A stretch of 64,000 bases of DNA from Kluyvera cryocrescens NBRC 102467 (GTDB lineage: Bacteria; Pseudomonadota; Gammaproteobacteria; Enterobacterales; Enterobacteriaceae), in NCBI RefSeq assembly GCF_001571285.1, contig NZ_BCTM01000027.1, positions 1 to 64,000 of the forward strand, written 5' to 3'. The notes under the pieces were generated by a model, which saw nothing but the letters and a program-made list of their open reading frames with translations, ran no database searches and was not told where the DNA came from. The position numbers were made by a program, and so were the translations under genes. The first letter of the stretch is position 1. Each line of letters opens with the position of its first letter. This document shows positions 1-14,356 of this stretch, one piece after another.

Positions 1-514
1 GCCAGAAAACAAATTGGTTATTAATGTTGAACATAATTCCGGCAATCGAGGCGCATAGCGCCCAGCCTACGCAACCAAACATGCGCGCGCGCCCAAATTC
101 GAAGTGACTCCGGCGACTGGCCTTTTCAATATAGGCTTCAATCGCAGGGGCGCCGGCATTATAAATAAACCCGAGGTAAATACCGCCGACAATCGACCCC
201 AGTAAAATATTGGTTTGTAATAATGGGCCAAATACGTAAATAAAGAACGGAGCAAACATCACCAGCATTCCGGTAATCACCCACAGTAGATGTTTACGTA
301 GGCCGAGCTTATCAGAAAGCAAACCGAAAATTGGCTGGAATAGCAACGAAAACAGCGAAATACAAGCGAATATAATACCAGTGTCTCCTTTACTGATATG
401 GTTTATATCGTGTAACCAGATCGGAAAGAAGGGGAAATAGGCACCCATAATGAAAAAGTAAAAGAAGAAGAAAAAACCAAACATCCAGAAATTAATATTT
501 TTCCAGTAATACAT
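1..514 (-). CDS. lacY: Lactose permease LacY (N-terminal part, runs off the window)
   Basis: This is the proton-coupled lactose symporter of the inner membrane (MFS, oligosaccharide:H+ symporter family). About 171 N-terminal residues are present, starting [13 protein letters not shown] and continuing with the Phe-rich first helix and the loop [12 protein letters not shown], the conserved MFS motif between helices 2 and 3. The match to E. coli LacY is very close over the visible part. The start codon lies 55 bp after lacZ, as the second cistron of a lacZY transcript. The C-terminus and any lacA lie outside the window, so completeness cannot be judged. Confidence 0.96.
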   Translation of the reverse strand, partial: MYYWKNINFWMFGFFFFFYFFIMGAYFPFFPIWLHDINHISKGDTGIIFACISLFSLLFQPIFGLLSDKLGLRKHLLWVITGMLVMFAPFFIYVFGPLLQTNILLGSIVGGIYLGFIYNAGAPAIEAYIEKASRRSHFEFGRARMFGCVGWALCASIAGIMFNINNQFVFW

Positions 515-537
515 GATGGACTTCCTTTAGCAGGATG

Positions 538-559
538 CTGGCAGGGGGTAACCTGCCAG
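538..559. other. Intercistronic hairpin between lacZ and lacY
   Basis: CTGGCAGG (538–545) and CCTGCCAG (552–559) form a perfect 8-bp stem with a 6-base loop in the short lacZ–lacY gap. There is no T-run on the minus strand, so it is more likely an mRNA stability or processing element than a terminator. Confidence 0.45.
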
Positions 560-569
560 CTGATTATGG

Positions 570-3685
<3,116 letters not shown>

Positions 3686-3691
3686 TTTGTT

Positions 3692-3721
3692 AAAATAGGG
3701 GCGTGGTGTTATTTCTGTAAA
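3692..3721 (-). promoter_or_regulatory. lacZY promoter (-35 TTTACA, -10 TATTTT)
   Basis: Reading the minus strand, TTTACA (3721–3716) is followed after exactly 18 bp by TATTTT (3697–3692). The E. coli lac promoter has the same -35 (TTTACA), an 18-bp spacer and TATGTT. O1 starts right after the expected transcription start. Confidence 0.8.
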
Positions 3722-3738
3722 GGATGAGATGGGTAATA

Positions 3739-3754
3739 AGTGAACTCACTCACA
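3739..3754. promoter_or_regulatory. CRP site of the lac promoter
   Basis: On the minus strand TGTGAGTGAGTTCACT matches the CRP consensus TGTGA-N6-TCACA with one mismatch, and aligns with the E. coli lac CRP site at about -61. It predicts catabolite-controlled lac expression. The adjoining O3-like region (about 3757–3777) is diverged. Confidence 0.8.
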
Positions 3755-3767
3755 CAATTTTACGCGA

Positions 3768-4850
3768 TCACTTTTTGGGTGAGAGCTGAGAGATCTGCCG
3801 GGCGAGCTGGATGAGTGAACTGGCTAAGGCTTCAGGAGAGGCCACGTGGGTATTGGGCGGACAAACTGTCTTACGTTGAATCAATGATACCGGCAGTAAC
3901 TGATTGTTAGCGGCGGATTCAGCGTCAGAGAGTTGCAGCAGTTTGTCGACACTCGTTTTACCGAGCAGCGAAAAATCCTGTCTGATGGTGGTCAACGGCG
4001 GAATATAGCAGGCGCTATCCTCAGTATCATCGTAGCCAATAATTGAAATGTCGCTCGCTACGCGCAGACCGAACTCGCTGATTGCCCGCATCGCGCCAAG
4101 GGCCATCTGATCGTTCGCGACCAGCATCGCGGTTGGCAGGGTGCCGCTATTCAGTATCTGTAAGGTTTGCTGAAAACCGGACATCGCTCTCCAGTCTCCC
4201 TCTGCTTCTGCAACTGGCTGTAGTTGGTAATGCGCCAGATATTTATGCCAGCCTGCGAGCCTCAGTCGCGCCGAAACCGATGAGTGCGGCCCAGCCAGCA
4301 GCGCAATACGCTGATGCCCATGTTCGACCAGATGCTCAACCCCCAAACGCGCCCCTTCATCGTGGGAAAAAATCACGCTGTTAATAGGGAATTCGTCAGA
4401 AACGTCAAGAAACAGTACCGGTACGTTGCCACAACTTGCCGCAACGTCAAGAGCATCATTTTCATCGAGCGGATAGTTAACGATCAAACCGGTTACCCGT
4501 TGCGTCAGCAGGTTATGTACCGCGGCTTTACAGGCTTCCAGGCCGTTACGTTCCACCATCGCGATGACCACGCTTGCGCCTGAACTGTCGGCGCGCGATT
4601 TAATCGCCGCGACAATCTGTGACGGCGCATGTAGTGCAAGGTTGCTGGTGACAACGCCGATAAGCGGCGTCTGTTTTCCGGCCAACTGTTGTGCAACGCG
4701 GTTGGGAATGTAATTCAGTTCCGCCATTGCGGCTTCGACTTTTTCACGGGTTTTGGCGGAAACGTGGCGAGCCTGATTCACTACGCGAGAGACAGTCTGA
4801 TAAGAGACTCCCGCATGGTCTGCAACATCGTATAGCGTTACCGGTTTCAC
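3768..4850 (-). CDS. lacI: Lactose operon repressor LacI
   Basis: LacI is the allolactose-sensitive tetrameric repressor of lacZY. It has the N-terminal helix-turn-helix (VSYQTVSRVVNQ), the hinge and effector-binding core, and a Leu-rich C-terminal tetramerisation tail. I choose the GTG at 4850 (360 residues, KPVTLYDVADHAG start). It gives exactly the E. coli length and sits 8 bases after AGGGG. An upstream in-frame ATG at 4856 and a longer frame to 4874 also exist. The gene ends 120 bp before lacZ, so the stop codon overlaps the diverged O3 region. The order lacI–lacZ–lacY is as in E. coli. Confidence 0.96.
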   Translation of the reverse strand: MKPVTLYDVADHAGVSYQTVSRVVNQARHVSAKTREKVEAAMAELNYIPNRVAQQLAGKQTPLIGVVTSNLALHAPSQIVAAIKSRADSSGASVVIAMVERNGLEACKAAVHNLLTQRVTGLIVNYPLDENDALDVAASCGNVPVLFLDVSDEFPINSVIFSHDEGARLGVEHLVEHGHQRIALLAGPHSSVSARLRLAGWHKYLAHYQLQPVAEAEGDWRAMSGFQQTLQILNSGTLPTAMLVANDQMALGAMRAISEFGLRVASDISIIGYDDTEDSACYIPPLTTIRQDFSLLGKTSVDKLLQLSDAESAANNQLLPVSLIQRKTVCPPNTHVASPEALASSLIQLARQISQLSPKK

Positions 4851-4964
4851 ACTCATTACCCCTGAATTCATCATGTTCTACGCGTTATGATGCCATATTC
4901 AGACGGATTTTTACCCTGTGTCACACCCAATATCGTCCACTTAAGCGAATGAATGAGGAGAAAC

Positions 4965-5014
4965 ACCGGGATTTGGATCCCGGTGGGACGCCAAACCCGG
5001 TGGTCGACCCGGGT
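4965..5014 (-). terminator. Two tandem hairpins downstream of ascB, possible terminator
   Basis: ACCGGGA (4965–4971)/TCCCGGT (4978–4984) and ACCCGG (4995–5000)/CCGGGT (5009–5014) form consecutive stems in the 210-bp gap between lacI and ascB. On the minus strand the second hairpin is followed by GTTTCTCC, a weak U tract. They would end the ascFB transcript before lacI. They could instead be a degenerate repeat at the lac/asc junction. Confidence 0.4.
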
Positions 5015-5060
5015 ATCTCAATCTTAAATGCACAACATCGGGCGTTACGTTGAAGGGGAT

Positions 5061-6488
<1,428 letters not shown>

Positions 6489-6503
6489 TTACCTCGCTTA
6501 AAA

Positions 6504-7961
6504 TCAGGAAATTTGTGTGGCCGTGATGCCTGCGGGCTGAGTGGCCTGACGCTTGCGCGCCTCGGCGGCGGCATCCTCAAGCGGAATATCTTCAAAGCCC
6601 AGAATCAGCGTCAGCACGAATGACAGTACCACCGCCAGCGCCATCACGCCGAAGACCCAGACGATGGTCATTGGGTTTGATGGGTCGAAGAACTGCACGC
6701 TGGTGAACAGGCCAGGTGCGGCCATTGAATGGCTGGCAAGGCCGACGGCACCGGCAATACCGCCGCAGATAAAGCCGCTAATCAGGCTGGCAATCAGCGG
6801 GCGTTTAAGGCGAATGGCGACGCCGTAAAGCGCAGGTTCTGAAATACCGGCCAGAATGGCGGATGCAGCTGCGGCCAGCGCAGTCTGGCGCAATTCCGGG
6901 TTTTTGGTTTTCCACGCCACCGCCAGCGATGAGCCGCCGAGCGACAGATTGGCGCCAATTTCTGACGGCATCACCATCCCTTCTTTGCCGGTTTCGGCGA
7001 TGGTCTGAATGATGGTAGGGGTAAAGACGCGGTGCATCCCGGTCATCACCAGCAGCGGCCATAGCGCGCCCATAATGGCGACGGACAGCCAGCCGAGATA
7101 GCCGTGAATGGTGTACACCAGCGCGGAGATAGCGCTACCGATCCAGATACCGATAGGGCCGATCAGCAGGATCGCCAGCGGCGCGGCAATCAGCACAATC
7201 AGCATCGGCTTGAGGAAATTCTTGGTCACCGCCGGGGTAATTTTATCGACCCAACGCTCGATGTATGACAAACACCAGGTCATCACCAGCGCCGGGATCA
7301 CCGTATAGGTGTATTTCACCGCGGTCACCGGAATATAGGCGAACTCAACGTGCTCGCCCTGCGCGGCTTTGGCCATCAGCTCAATAAAGCTCGGGTGCAC
7401 CAGCACCCCGGCGATAGCGATAGCCAGCGACATGTTGGTTTTGAATTTTACGGCCGCAGAAGCGGCGACCATCAGCGGCAGGAAGAAGAACGCGCCGTCG
7501 CCAATCACCGTCAGGATGGTTAGCGTCGGTGCGCCTTTTGGCAGCACGCCGGTCATTTCGAGGATCATCGCCAGCAGTTTGACCATCGATCCACCGATAA
7601 TGGCGGGGATCAGCGGCGACATGGTGCCGATCAGCGCATCAAGGATCCCGGCGCCGATGCGTTTTAAGGTGAGTTTCGGTTTCCCAACCGGCGCAGCTGG
7701 CTGCATATCGCCCGGCAGCAGGCTTACCACTTCGCGGAAAGCTTGTGAGACGGTATTGCCGATAATCACCTGGCATTGATTGTCGTTACGTACCACGCCC
7801 ATCACGCCGCTGATGCCTTTGAGGGTCGCGCTATCCACCAGCGTATCGTCTTTCAGCACGAAGCGAAGACGGGTCATGCAGTGGGTGACGGCGGTGATAT
7901 TGTCCACGCCGCCCAGCGCGCCGACGACGGATTGCGCCAGAGCCGCATAATTTTTAGACAT
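6504..7961 (-). CDS. ascF: PTS beta-glucoside transporter AscF (EIIBC)
   Basis: AscF imports and phosphorylates aryl-beta-glucosides/cellobiose at the inner membrane. The N-terminal EIIB domain carries the phospho-cysteine Cys28 in THCMTRLRF. It is followed by the EIIC membrane domain with about ten hydrophobic segments from residue 100 on and the GMHRVFTP region. There is no EIIA domain at the C-terminus (485 residues), so it must use a separate EIIA such as Crr. It is the first gene of ascFB, transcribed divergently from ascG across 264 bp. Confidence 0.96.
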   Translation of the reverse strand: MSKNYAALAQSVVGALGGVDNITAVTHCMTRLRFVLKDDTLVDSATLKGISGVMGVVRNDNQCQVIIGNTVSQAFREVVSLLPGDMQPAAPVGKPKLTLKRIGAGILDALIGTMSPLIPAIIGGSMVKLLAMILEMTGVLPKGAPTLTILTVIGDGAFFFLPLMVAASAAVKFKTNMSLAIAIAGVLVHPSFIELMAKAAQGEHVEFAYIPVTAVKYTYTVIPALVMTWCLSYIERWVDKITPAVTKNFLKPMLIVLIAAPLAILLIGPIGIWIGSAISALVYTIHGYLGWLSVAIMGALWPLLVMTGMHRVFTPTIIQTIAETGKEGMVMPSEIGANLSLGGSSLAVAWKTKNPELRQTALAAAASAILAGISEPALYGVAIRLKRPLIASLISGFICGGIAGAVGLASHSMAAPGLFTSVQFFDPSNPMTIVWVFGVMALAVVLSFVLTLILGFEDIPLEDAAAEARKRQATQPAGITATQIS

Positions 7962-8036
7962 CGGATTTTATCCTGTTTTATCAGTAGGGTACTTTTCGTT
8001 CATTGTCGGGAATAGGCGCCAATGAAACGCTGTATA

Positions 8037-8049
8037 GGAAACCGGTTCC
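8037..8049. promoter_or_regulatory. Putative AscG operator in the ascF–ascG intergenic region
   Basis: GGAAACCGGTTCC has the AACCGGTT palindromic core typical of GalR/LacI-family operators. A second half-site, GTGAAACCGATC, lies at 8111–8122. Both sit between the divergent ascF and ascG starts. A good CRP half-site, TGTGATCT, lies at 8073–8080. Assignment to AscG is inference. Confidence 0.5.
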
Positions 8050-8225
8050 ACATAATCATCTTGTGTTTATTTTGTGATCTCAAGATCTAAAGTTTGTTTT
8101 TAATTTATTCGTGAAACCGATCACACAAACCTGGCGGGGCTCACTTTGCGTTGTTTTCGCCGTTGCTGAAAATAGCCAAACGGTGAAGTACACTGCGGGC
8201 AAATGATTTTTTAAGGATAACCATC

Positions 8226-9239
8226 ATGACGACGATGCTGGAGGTGGCGCGGCGGGCGGGCGTCTCGAAAGCCACCGTCTCCCGGGTGCTGTCGGGTAAC
8301 GGCTACGTGAGCCAGGAGACCAAAGACCGGGTGTTTCTGGCGATTGAAGAGAGCGGCTATCGGCCGAATCTGCTGGCGCGCAATCTGGCCACCAAAAAAA
8401 CCCAGACGCTAGGGCTGGTGGTGACCAACACGCTGTATCACGGCGTCTACTTCAGCGAGTTGCTGTTTCACGCCGCGAGCATGACGGAAGCGCAAGGGCG
8501 GCGGCTGATTCTGGCCGATGGGAAACACAGCGCGCAGGAAGAACGCGAGGCCATTCAGTATCTGCTCGACCTGCGCTGCGACGGCATCATTATTTATCCG
8601 CGCTTTTTAAGCGTCGACGAAATTGACGATATTATTCAACAGCAGCAACAGCCGGTGCTGGTGATTAACCGTCGGCTCCGACGCAACAGCAGCCACTGCG
8701 TTTATTGCGATCAGAAATCGGCCAGCCAGCAGGCGGTGGAAAAACTCATTGCCCGCGGCCATCGCGATATTGCCTTTATCACCGGTTCGCTGGATTCACC
8801 GACCGGCATTGAGCGTCTTTCCGGTTATAAAGACGCCTTAACAAAGCACGGCATTGCGATACGTGACGAACTGATTGTCGAAGGAAAATGGACTCCTGCC
8901 ACCGGCGCTGCCGGCGTAGATATGCTGCGTGAACGGCAGGTCAGCTTTAGCGCGCTGGTTGCCAGCAACGACGATATGGCGGTGGGGGCCATCAAGCAGC
9001 TTCATGCCCATGGCGTTAGCGTTCCGCAGCAGGTGTCGGTGATTGGCTTTGATGATATTGCGCTGGCGCCCTATATGATCCCGGCACTATCCAGCGTGCG
9101 TATCCCGGTCACCGAGATGATTAAAGAGACCATCAACCGGCTTATTTTTATGCTCGATGGCGGTGACTTCAAGTATCAACAAACCTTCCCAGGCGAGCTT
9201 ATCGAGCGCGATTCGATAGTCTCAGGCCCGCACGCCTAA
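8226..9239 (+). CDS. ascG: LacI-family repressor AscG
   Basis: AscG represses the divergent ascFB operon. The 337 residues begin with a LacI-type helix-turn-helix (MLEVARRAGVSKATVSRVL), followed by a periplasmic-binding-protein-like effector core with the family signature VSVIGFDDI near residue 275. It aligns end to end with E. coli AscG. The start follows AAGGATAACC. It is intact, so the operon should be regulated rather than permanently silent; K-12 crypticity cannot be inferred here. Confidence 0.95.
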   Translation: MTTMLEVARRAGVSKATVSRVLSGNGYVSQETKDRVFLAIEESGYRPNLLARNLATKKTQTLGLVVTNTLYHGVYFSELLFHAASMTEAQGRRLILADGKHSAQEEREAIQYLLDLRCDGIIIYPRFLSVDEIDDIIQQQQQPVLVINRRLRRNSSHCVYCDQKSASQQAVEKLIARGHRDIAFITGSLDSPTGIERLSGYKDALTKHGIAIRDELIVEGKWTPATGAAGVDMLRERQVSFSALVASNDDMAVGAIKQLHAHGVSVPQQVSVIGFDDIALAPYMIPALSSVRIPVTEMIKETINRLIFMLDGGDFKYQQTFPGELIERDSIVSGPHA

Positions 9240-9247
9240 TCTCGTCA

Positions 9248-9277
9248 GCTGTCATCGTCATTAATGACGATGACAGC
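9248..9277. repeat. 30-bp perfect palindrome between ascG and hydN
   Basis: GCTGTCATCGTCATT and its exact reverse complement abut at 9262/9263. It begins 9 bp after the ascG stop codon and ends 54 bp upstream of the hydN sigma54 promoter. No T-run follows, so a simple terminator is unlikely. It is placed like an upstream activator site, but it does not match the published FhlA consensus core. Confidence 0.75.
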
Positions 9278-9330
9278 CATTCCAGCCGCCGCTTCTAAAA
9301 AATATCCTTAATAATCAGCTTAATAAAAGT

Positions 9331-9346
9331 TGGCTCGATTAATGCA
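9331..9346 (+). promoter_or_regulatory. Sigma54 promoter of the hydN operon
   Basis: TGGCTCGATTAATGCA fits the -24/-12 consensus TGGCACG-N4-TTGCA with correct GG-to-GC spacing, 38 bp before the hydN start codon. In E. coli, hydN–hypF is sigma54/FhlA dependent, which supports the call. Confidence 0.75.
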
Positions 9347-9384
9347 TTCTCCCGCACAATTCATTGTCATTGCTGGAGAAGTTG

Positions 9385-9930
9385 ATGAACCGTTTCATCA
9401 TTGCTGATGCGAGTAAATGTATTGGCTGCCGGACATGCGAAGTCGCATGTGTGGTTTCCCACCAGGAAGATCAGGACTGCGCAGCCCTGACGCCACAATC
9501 TTTCCTGCCGCGTATCCACGTTATTAAAGGGATGGATGTGTCCACCGCCACCGCTTGTCGCCAGTGCGAAGACGCCCCGTGCGCCAACGTCTGCCCGAAC
9601 GGCGCGATTATCCGCGACAAAGGTTTTATTCACGTCATGCAGGAACGCTGCATCGGCTGTAAAACCTGCGTTGTGGCCTGCCCGTACGGCGCGATGGAAG
9701 TGGTGGTGCGTCCCGTTGTGCGTAACAGCGGTTCCGGGCTGAAAATCCGTGCGGAAAAAGCAGAAGCCAACAAGTGCGATCTGTGTTTCCACCGCGAAGC
9801 CGGCCCGGCCTGTATGGAAGCCTGCCCGACCCACGCGCTGTTCTGCGTTGACCGCGACAAGCTCGAACAGTTGAGCGCTGAGAAGCGCCGCCGTACCGCG
9901 CTGGACGTGGCGACGTCGATCTCTTTCTAA
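9385..9930 (+). CDS. hydN: Electron transport protein HydN (4Fe-4S)
   Basis: HydN is a ferredoxin-like subunit thought to carry electrons from formate dehydrogenase H. Four cysteine clusters are visible: CIGCRTCEVAC, CRQCEDAPCANVCP, CIGCKTCVVACP and CDLCFHREAGPACMEACP, enough for four 4Fe-4S centres. I use the ATG at 9385 (MNRFIIADASKC, 181 residues) because it matches E. coli HydN and follows CTGGAGAA. It is first in a hydN–fdhF–hypF–Ni permease run with short gaps, behind a sigma54 promoter. Confidence 0.95.
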   Translation: MNRFIIADASKCIGCRTCEVACVVSHQEDQDCAALTPQSFLPRIHVIKGMDVSTATACRQCEDAPCANVCPNGAIIRDKGFIHVMQERCIGCKTCVVACPYGAMEVVVRPVVRNSGSGLKIRAEKAEANKCDLCFHREAGPACMEACPTHALFCVDRDKLEQLSAEKRRRTALDVATSISF

Positions 9931-9966
9931 AATCCCTTAATTTCTCTTTTAACAGGTCTGTTACTG

Positions 9967-12117
9967 ATGAAAAAAATCACGAGTGTATGCCCTTACTGTG
10001 GCGCGGGTTGTAAGCTGAAGCTGGTTGTCGATAACGGTAAAATTATCCGTGCCGAAGCCGCTGATGGTAAAACCAACCAAAACGAACTGTGTCTGAAAGG
10101 CTACTACGGCTGGGACTTCCTTAACGATACCAAGCTGCTGACGCCACGATTAACGCAGCCGATGATCCGCTATGAAAAGGGCGGCAAATTCACTCCCGTG
10201 AGCTGGGATGAGGCGATTCGCTACACCGCGAAACGTCTTGGCGATATCAAAGCCAAATTCGGGCCGCGCGCGATTATGACCACCGGGTCATCGCGCGGCA
10301 CCGGCAATGAAACCAACTATGTGATGCAAAAATTTGCCCGCGGCGTGCTGCATACCAACAACGTCGACTGCTGTGCGCGCGTGTGCCACGGCCCGTCGGT
10401 GGCGGGGCTGCAGGATGTGCTGGGCAACGGCGCGATGAGTAACAGCATTGGCGATATCGAAAACTCGCGCTGCCTGCTGGTCTTTGGTTACAACTGTGCG
10501 GATTCGCACCCGATCGTGGCACGTCGCGTCATTAAGGCTAAAGACAAAGGGGCCAAAATTATCGTCTGCGACCCGCGGCGCATTGAAACTGCGCGTATCG
10601 CCGACCAGCATCTGCAAATGCGCAACGGCAGCAATATGGCGCTGGTGAACGCCTTCGCCCACGTGCTGCTGGAAGAAAATCTCTACGATCAGGAATACGT
10701 GGCGCGCTTTACCACCGGGCTTGATGAAATGCGCGAAGTGGTCAAAGACTACGCGCCGGAAGCGGTAGAACATCTGACCGGTATCCCGGCACAGCAAGTT
10801 CGTCAGGCGATGCGTACCTACGCCGCCGCACCGTCCGCCACCATCATGTGGGGGATGGGCGTCACCCAGTTTGGCCAGGCGGTTGACGTGGTGAAAGGGC
10901 TGGCAAGCCTGGCGCTGCTGACCGGTAATCTCGGTCGTGAAAGCGTCGGCGTTGGCCCGGTGCGTGGGCAAAACAACGTCCAGGGCGCATGCGACATGGG
11001 CGTGCTGCCAAACCAGTTCCCTGGCTATCAGGACGTGGTTGACCCCGCTGTCCGCGAGAAATTCGCCAACGCGTGGGGGATTGATGCCAGCCTGATGGAC
11101 GACAAAGTCGGCGTGCGGATCACCGAAGTGCCGCATCTGGCGCTGGAAGGGAAGGTGAAAGCCTACTACATCATGGGGGAAGACCCGCTGCAAACCGAGG
11201 CCGACTTAGGGCTGGTGCGCAAAGGGTTTGAAGCGCTCGATTTTGTGGTGGTGCAGGACATCTTTATGACCAAAACCGCCGAGCAGGCGGACGTACTGCT
11301 GCCAGCTACCTCATGGGGCGAACATGGCGGCGTCTTTACCTGCGCCGACCGCGGCTTCCAGCGCTTTGAAAAGGCCATCGAACCAACCTACAACGTGAAG
11401 CGCGACTGGGAGATCATCAGCCTGTTGGCCAGCGAGATGGGCTACCCGATGCATTACGACGACAACCAGCAAATCTGGGACGAAATGCGCGAGCTGTGCC
11501 CGCTGTTCTACGGCGTCACCTATGAAAAAATGGGTGAGATGGGCCACGTGCAGTGGCCGTGTCCGACGCTCGACCATCCGGGTACGCAGTATCTGTATGA
11601 AGACAACCAGTTTGCGACGCCAGATGGTAAGGGACACCTGTTTGCCGCACCGTGGCGCGCCCCGGCTGAAATCCCGGATGCGGATTTCCCGCTGGTGCTC
11701 TGCACCGTGCGCGAAGTGGGCCACTACTCCTGTCGTTCAATGACCGGCAACTGTGCGGCGCTGCAATCGCTGGCTGATGAACCGGGCTTTGTGCAGATCA
11801 ACCCAACGGATGCCGAACTGTTGAACATCCGCGACCAGCAGCTGGTGTGGGTCTCTTCACGCCGCGGTAAAGTCATTAGCCGCGCTAACGTCAGCGAACG
11901 TATCAACCATGGCAGCGTGTACATGACCTACCAATGGTGGATTGGCGCCTGCAACGAACTGACCCAGGATAACCTCGATCCGATCTCGAAAACGCCGGAA
12001 ACCAAGTACTGCGCGGTGAAAGTGGAAGCGATTGACGATCAGAACTGGGCCGAAAACTATGCGCAAGAAAGCTATCAGTCGATGAAAACGCGGCTGAAAG
12101 TGGCGGTGCTCGGGTAA
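9967..12117 (+). CDS. fdhF: Formate dehydrogenase H-type alpha subunit with Cys in place of selenocysteine
   Basis: This molybdopterin (bis-MGD) enzyme oxidises formate to CO2. It has an N-terminal 4Fe-4S motif, CPYCGAGC, at residues 8–15, then molybdopterin oxidoreductase and MGD-binding domains; the 716 residues match FdhF length. At codon 140, where E. coli FdhF uses UGA for selenocysteine (ARVUHGPS), this gene has TGC (10384–10386), giving ARVCHGPS. The following His141 is kept. E. coli has no fdhF between hydN and hypF, so this is probably a paralogue of a Sec-type fdhF elsewhere. The gaps are 36 bp to hydN and 4 bp to hypF. Confidence 0.9.
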   Translation: MKKITSVCPYCGAGCKLKLVVDNGKIIRAEAADGKTNQNELCLKGYYGWDFLNDTKLLTPRLTQPMIRYEKGGKFTPVSWDEAIRYTAKRLGDIKAKFGPRAIMTTGSSRGTGNETNYVMQKFARGVLHTNNVDCCARVCHGPSVAGLQDVLGNGAMSNSIGDIENSRCLLVFGYNCADSHPIVARRVIKAKDKGAKIIVCDPRRIETARIADQHLQMRNGSNMALVNAFAHVLLEENLYDQEYVARFTTGLDEMREVVKDYAPEAVEHLTGIPAQQVRQAMRTYAAAPSATIMWGMGVTQFGQAVDVVKGLASLALLTGNLGRESVGVGPVRGQNNVQGACDMGVLPNQFPGYQDVVDPAVREKFANAWGIDASLMDDKVGVRITEVPHLALEGKVKAYYIMGEDPLQTEADLGLVRKGFEALDFVVVQDIFMTKTAEQADVLLPATSWGEHGGVFTCADRGFQRFEKAIEPTYNVKRDWEIISLLASEMGYPMHYDDNQQIWDEMRELCPLFYGVTYEKMGEMGHVQWPCPTLDHPGTQYLYEDNQFATPDGKGHLFAAPWRAPAEIPDADFPLVLCTVREVGHYSCRSMTGNCAALQSLADEPGFVQINPTDAELLNIRDQQLVWVSSRRGKVISRANVSERINHGSVYMTYQWWIGACNELTQDNLDPISKTPETKYCAVKVEAIDDQNWAENYAQESYQSMKTRLKVAVLG

Positions 12118-12121
12118 ACAA

Positions 12122-14347
12122 ATGCGTGCAAACGGTGTGCAGATTCGTATCTGCGGCAAAGTTCAGGGGGTGGGCTTCCGCCCCTTTGTCTGGCAACAGG
12201 CGAAGCGGCGCGAGCGTCTTGGTGATGTCTGTAATGACAGCGCCGGCGTGCTGCTGCGCCTGTACGGCGATGAGGTAGACTTCATCGCCGCGCTGTATCA
12301 GCACTGCCCGCCGCTTGCGCGCATTGATAGCACCCACGTCGAGCCCTATGATTGGCCGACGATCCCTACCGATTTTGTGATTCGCGAGAGCGGCGCCGGG
12401 GCGATGAGTACGCAAATCGTCCCCGACGCGGCAACGTGCCCCGCCTGTCTCGCGGAGATGAACGACCCTGGAGAGCGGCGCTACCGCTATCCGTTTATCA
12501 ACTGCACCCACTGCGGGCCGCGCTTCACCATCATCAACGCCATGCCGTACGACCGGCCGCTGACGGTGATGGCGGCATTCCCGCTGTGTAAAAGCTGCGA
12601 AGCAGAATACCGCAATCCTGATGACCGACGTTTTCACGCCCAGCCGGTGGCCTGCGCTGAATGCGGCCCATGGCTCATGTGGCAAAGTGCTGAGCAAAAA
12701 CTGCAAAAAGAGGCGGCGCTGCAGGCCGCTGTCGCCATGCTGGATGCAGGCGGGATCGTCGCCGTGAAAGGCATTGGCGGTTTCCATCTGGCCTGCGACG
12801 CGGGGAATCCGCAGGCGGTGGCCACACTTCGCGCCCGTAAACATCGCCCGGCCAAACCGCTGGCGGTGATGGTGCCCACTGCCGACGCGCTGCCGCTGGA
12901 GGCCGCGTCGCTCTTAACCACCCCTGCCGCACCGATTGTGCTGGTGGCGAAAAAAAACGTCTCCGGGCTTTGTGCAGAAATAGCGCCGGATCTGGTGGAA
13001 GTGGGGGTGATGCTTCCCGCGAATCCACTCCAGCATTTACTGATGCAGGCGCTGGGGCGCCCGCTGGTGATGACTTCCGGCAACCTGAGCGGTAAACCAC
13101 CGGCGTTAACCAATCAACAGGCACTGCACGATCTCGCCGATATTGCCGACGGTTTTCTGCTGCACAATCGCGATATCGTCCAGCGCATGGATGACTCGGT
13201 GGTGCGGCAGAGCGGCGAAATGCTGCGCCGTTCCCGAGGCTATGTGCCGGATGCGCTGCCGCTACCGCCTGGTTTTCGTGACGTACCGCCGACGCTGTGT
13301 CTCGGCGCGGATATGAAAAATACCTTTAGCCTTGCGCGCGGCGACCAGGCGGTGGTCAGCCAGCATTTTGGCGATCTGACTGATGATGGCGTAGAAAGCC
13401 AATGGCAGCAGGCTCTGCGCCTGATGCAGGCAATCTATGACTTTACCCCACAGGCCGTGGTGGCCGATTTTCATGACGGCTATCGCTCGTCGCAATGGGC
13501 GCTGGCCAGCGGTCTGCCGGTTCAGCGCGTTCTGCATCACCACGCGCATATCGCCGCCTGCCTTGCCGAGCACGACTGGCCGCTGGACGGTGGCGAAGTG
13601 ATTGCGATGGCGCTCGATGGTATTGGCATGGGGGAGTCCGGCGCATTGTGGGGCGGCGAGTGCTTGCGCGTGAGCTATCGTCACTGCGAACATCTCGGTG
13701 GGCTACCGGCGGTGGCGCTGCCGGGCGGCGATCTGGCGGCGCGTCAGCCGTGGCGCAACCTGTTGGCACAGTGCCTGGCGTTTGTTCCGAACTGGCAGGC
13801 TTTTGCCGAAACCCAAAGCGTGCAGCAAAAGAATTGGCCATTGCTAGCGCAGGCGATTTCGCGCGGAATAAACAGCCCGCGAGCCTCTTCGTGTGGCCGT
13901 CTGTTTGATGCGGTGGCCTGCACGCTGGGCTGCGCGCCGGAAACGCTGAGCTATGAAGGGGAGGCGGCCTGCCGTCTTGAGGCGCTCGCGGTTACCTGTC
14001 ATAGCGTGGTTCATTCTGTAACGATGCCGGTTGTCGGCAATCATCTGGATCTGGCGACCTTCTGGCAACGCTGGCTAAGCTGGCAGGCTGCGGCCGCTGA
14101 AAAAGCGTGGGCCTTTCACGATGCGCTGGCGCGCGGTGTGGCCGATATGATGCGGGCGCATGCGCAACAGGCCGGCATTTCTACGCTCGCCTTTGGCGGC
14201 GGCGTGCTGCATAACGTGCTGCTGCGCGCTCGCCTCTCGCACTATTTATCCGATTTCACGTTGCTCTTTCCTAAGCGGTTACCCGCCGGTGATGGAGCGA
14301 TTTCATTCGGGCAGGCGGTGATCGCCGCCGCCCGTAGTCAGGCGTAA
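12122..14347 (+). CDS. hypF: Carbamoyltransferase HypF ([NiFe]-hydrogenase maturation)
   Basis: HypF activates carbamoyl phosphate and passes the carbamoyl group to HypE for synthesis of the CN ligands of [NiFe]-hydrogenases. Domains in order are: acylphosphatase-like ([10 protein letters not shown], near residue 16), paired zinc-finger CxxC motifs (about 104–190, including CPAC, CTHC, CKSC and CAEC), YrdC-like (about 195–380), and a Kae1-like carbamoyltransferase with the HHHAHIAA motif. Its 741 residues are close to the 750 of E. coli. It starts 4 bp after fdhF, so translation is probably coupled. Confidence 0.95.
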   Translation: MRANGVQIRICGKVQGVGFRPFVWQQAKRRERLGDVCNDSAGVLLRLYGDEVDFIAALYQHCPPLARIDSTHVEPYDWPTIPTDFVIRESGAGAMSTQIVPDAATCPACLAEMNDPGERRYRYPFINCTHCGPRFTIINAMPYDRPLTVMAAFPLCKSCEAEYRNPDDRRFHAQPVACAECGPWLMWQSAEQKLQKEAALQAAVAMLDAGGIVAVKGIGGFHLACDAGNPQAVATLRARKHRPAKPLAVMVPTADALPLEAASLLTTPAAPIVLVAKKNVSGLCAEIAPDLVEVGVMLPANPLQHLLMQALGRPLVMTSGNLSGKPPALTNQQALHDLADIADGFLLHNRDIVQRMDDSVVRQSGEMLRRSRGYVPDALPLPPGFRDVPPTLCLGADMKNTFSLARGDQAVVSQHFGDLTDDGVESQWQQALRLMQAIYDFTPQAVVADFHDGYRSSQWALASGLPVQRVLHHHAHIAACLAEHDWPLDGGEVIAMALDGIGMGESGALWGGECLRVSYRHCEHLGGLPAVALPGGDLAARQPWRNLLAQCLAFVPNWQAFAETQSVQQKNWPLLAQAISRGINSPRASSCGRLFDAVACTLGCAPETLSYEGEAACRLEALAVTCHSVVHSVTMPVVGNHLDLATFWQRWLSWQAAAAEKAWAFHDALARGVADMMRAHAQQAGISTLAFGGGVLHNVLLRARLSHYLSDFTLLFPKRLPAGDGAISFGQAVIAAARSQA

Positions 14348-14356
14348 GGAGTTCTC

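Noticed and set aside
3757-3777. lac auxiliary operator O3
   Set aside because: The aligned sequence keeps only part of the E. coli O3 bases (AGTGATCGCG...AAATT), too diverged to call as a functional operator.
10288-11193. A 301-codon open frame on the minus strand across fdhF
   Set aside because: It is fully antisense to a clearly conserved enzyme, rich in His and Arg as expected from the reverse of a GC-rich gene, and has no recognisable family or ribosome-binding site.
11903-12844. A 313-codon minus-strand frame across fdhF and hypF
   Set aside because: It spans the junction of two conserved plus-strand genes and shows no protein family; a codon-bias shadow.
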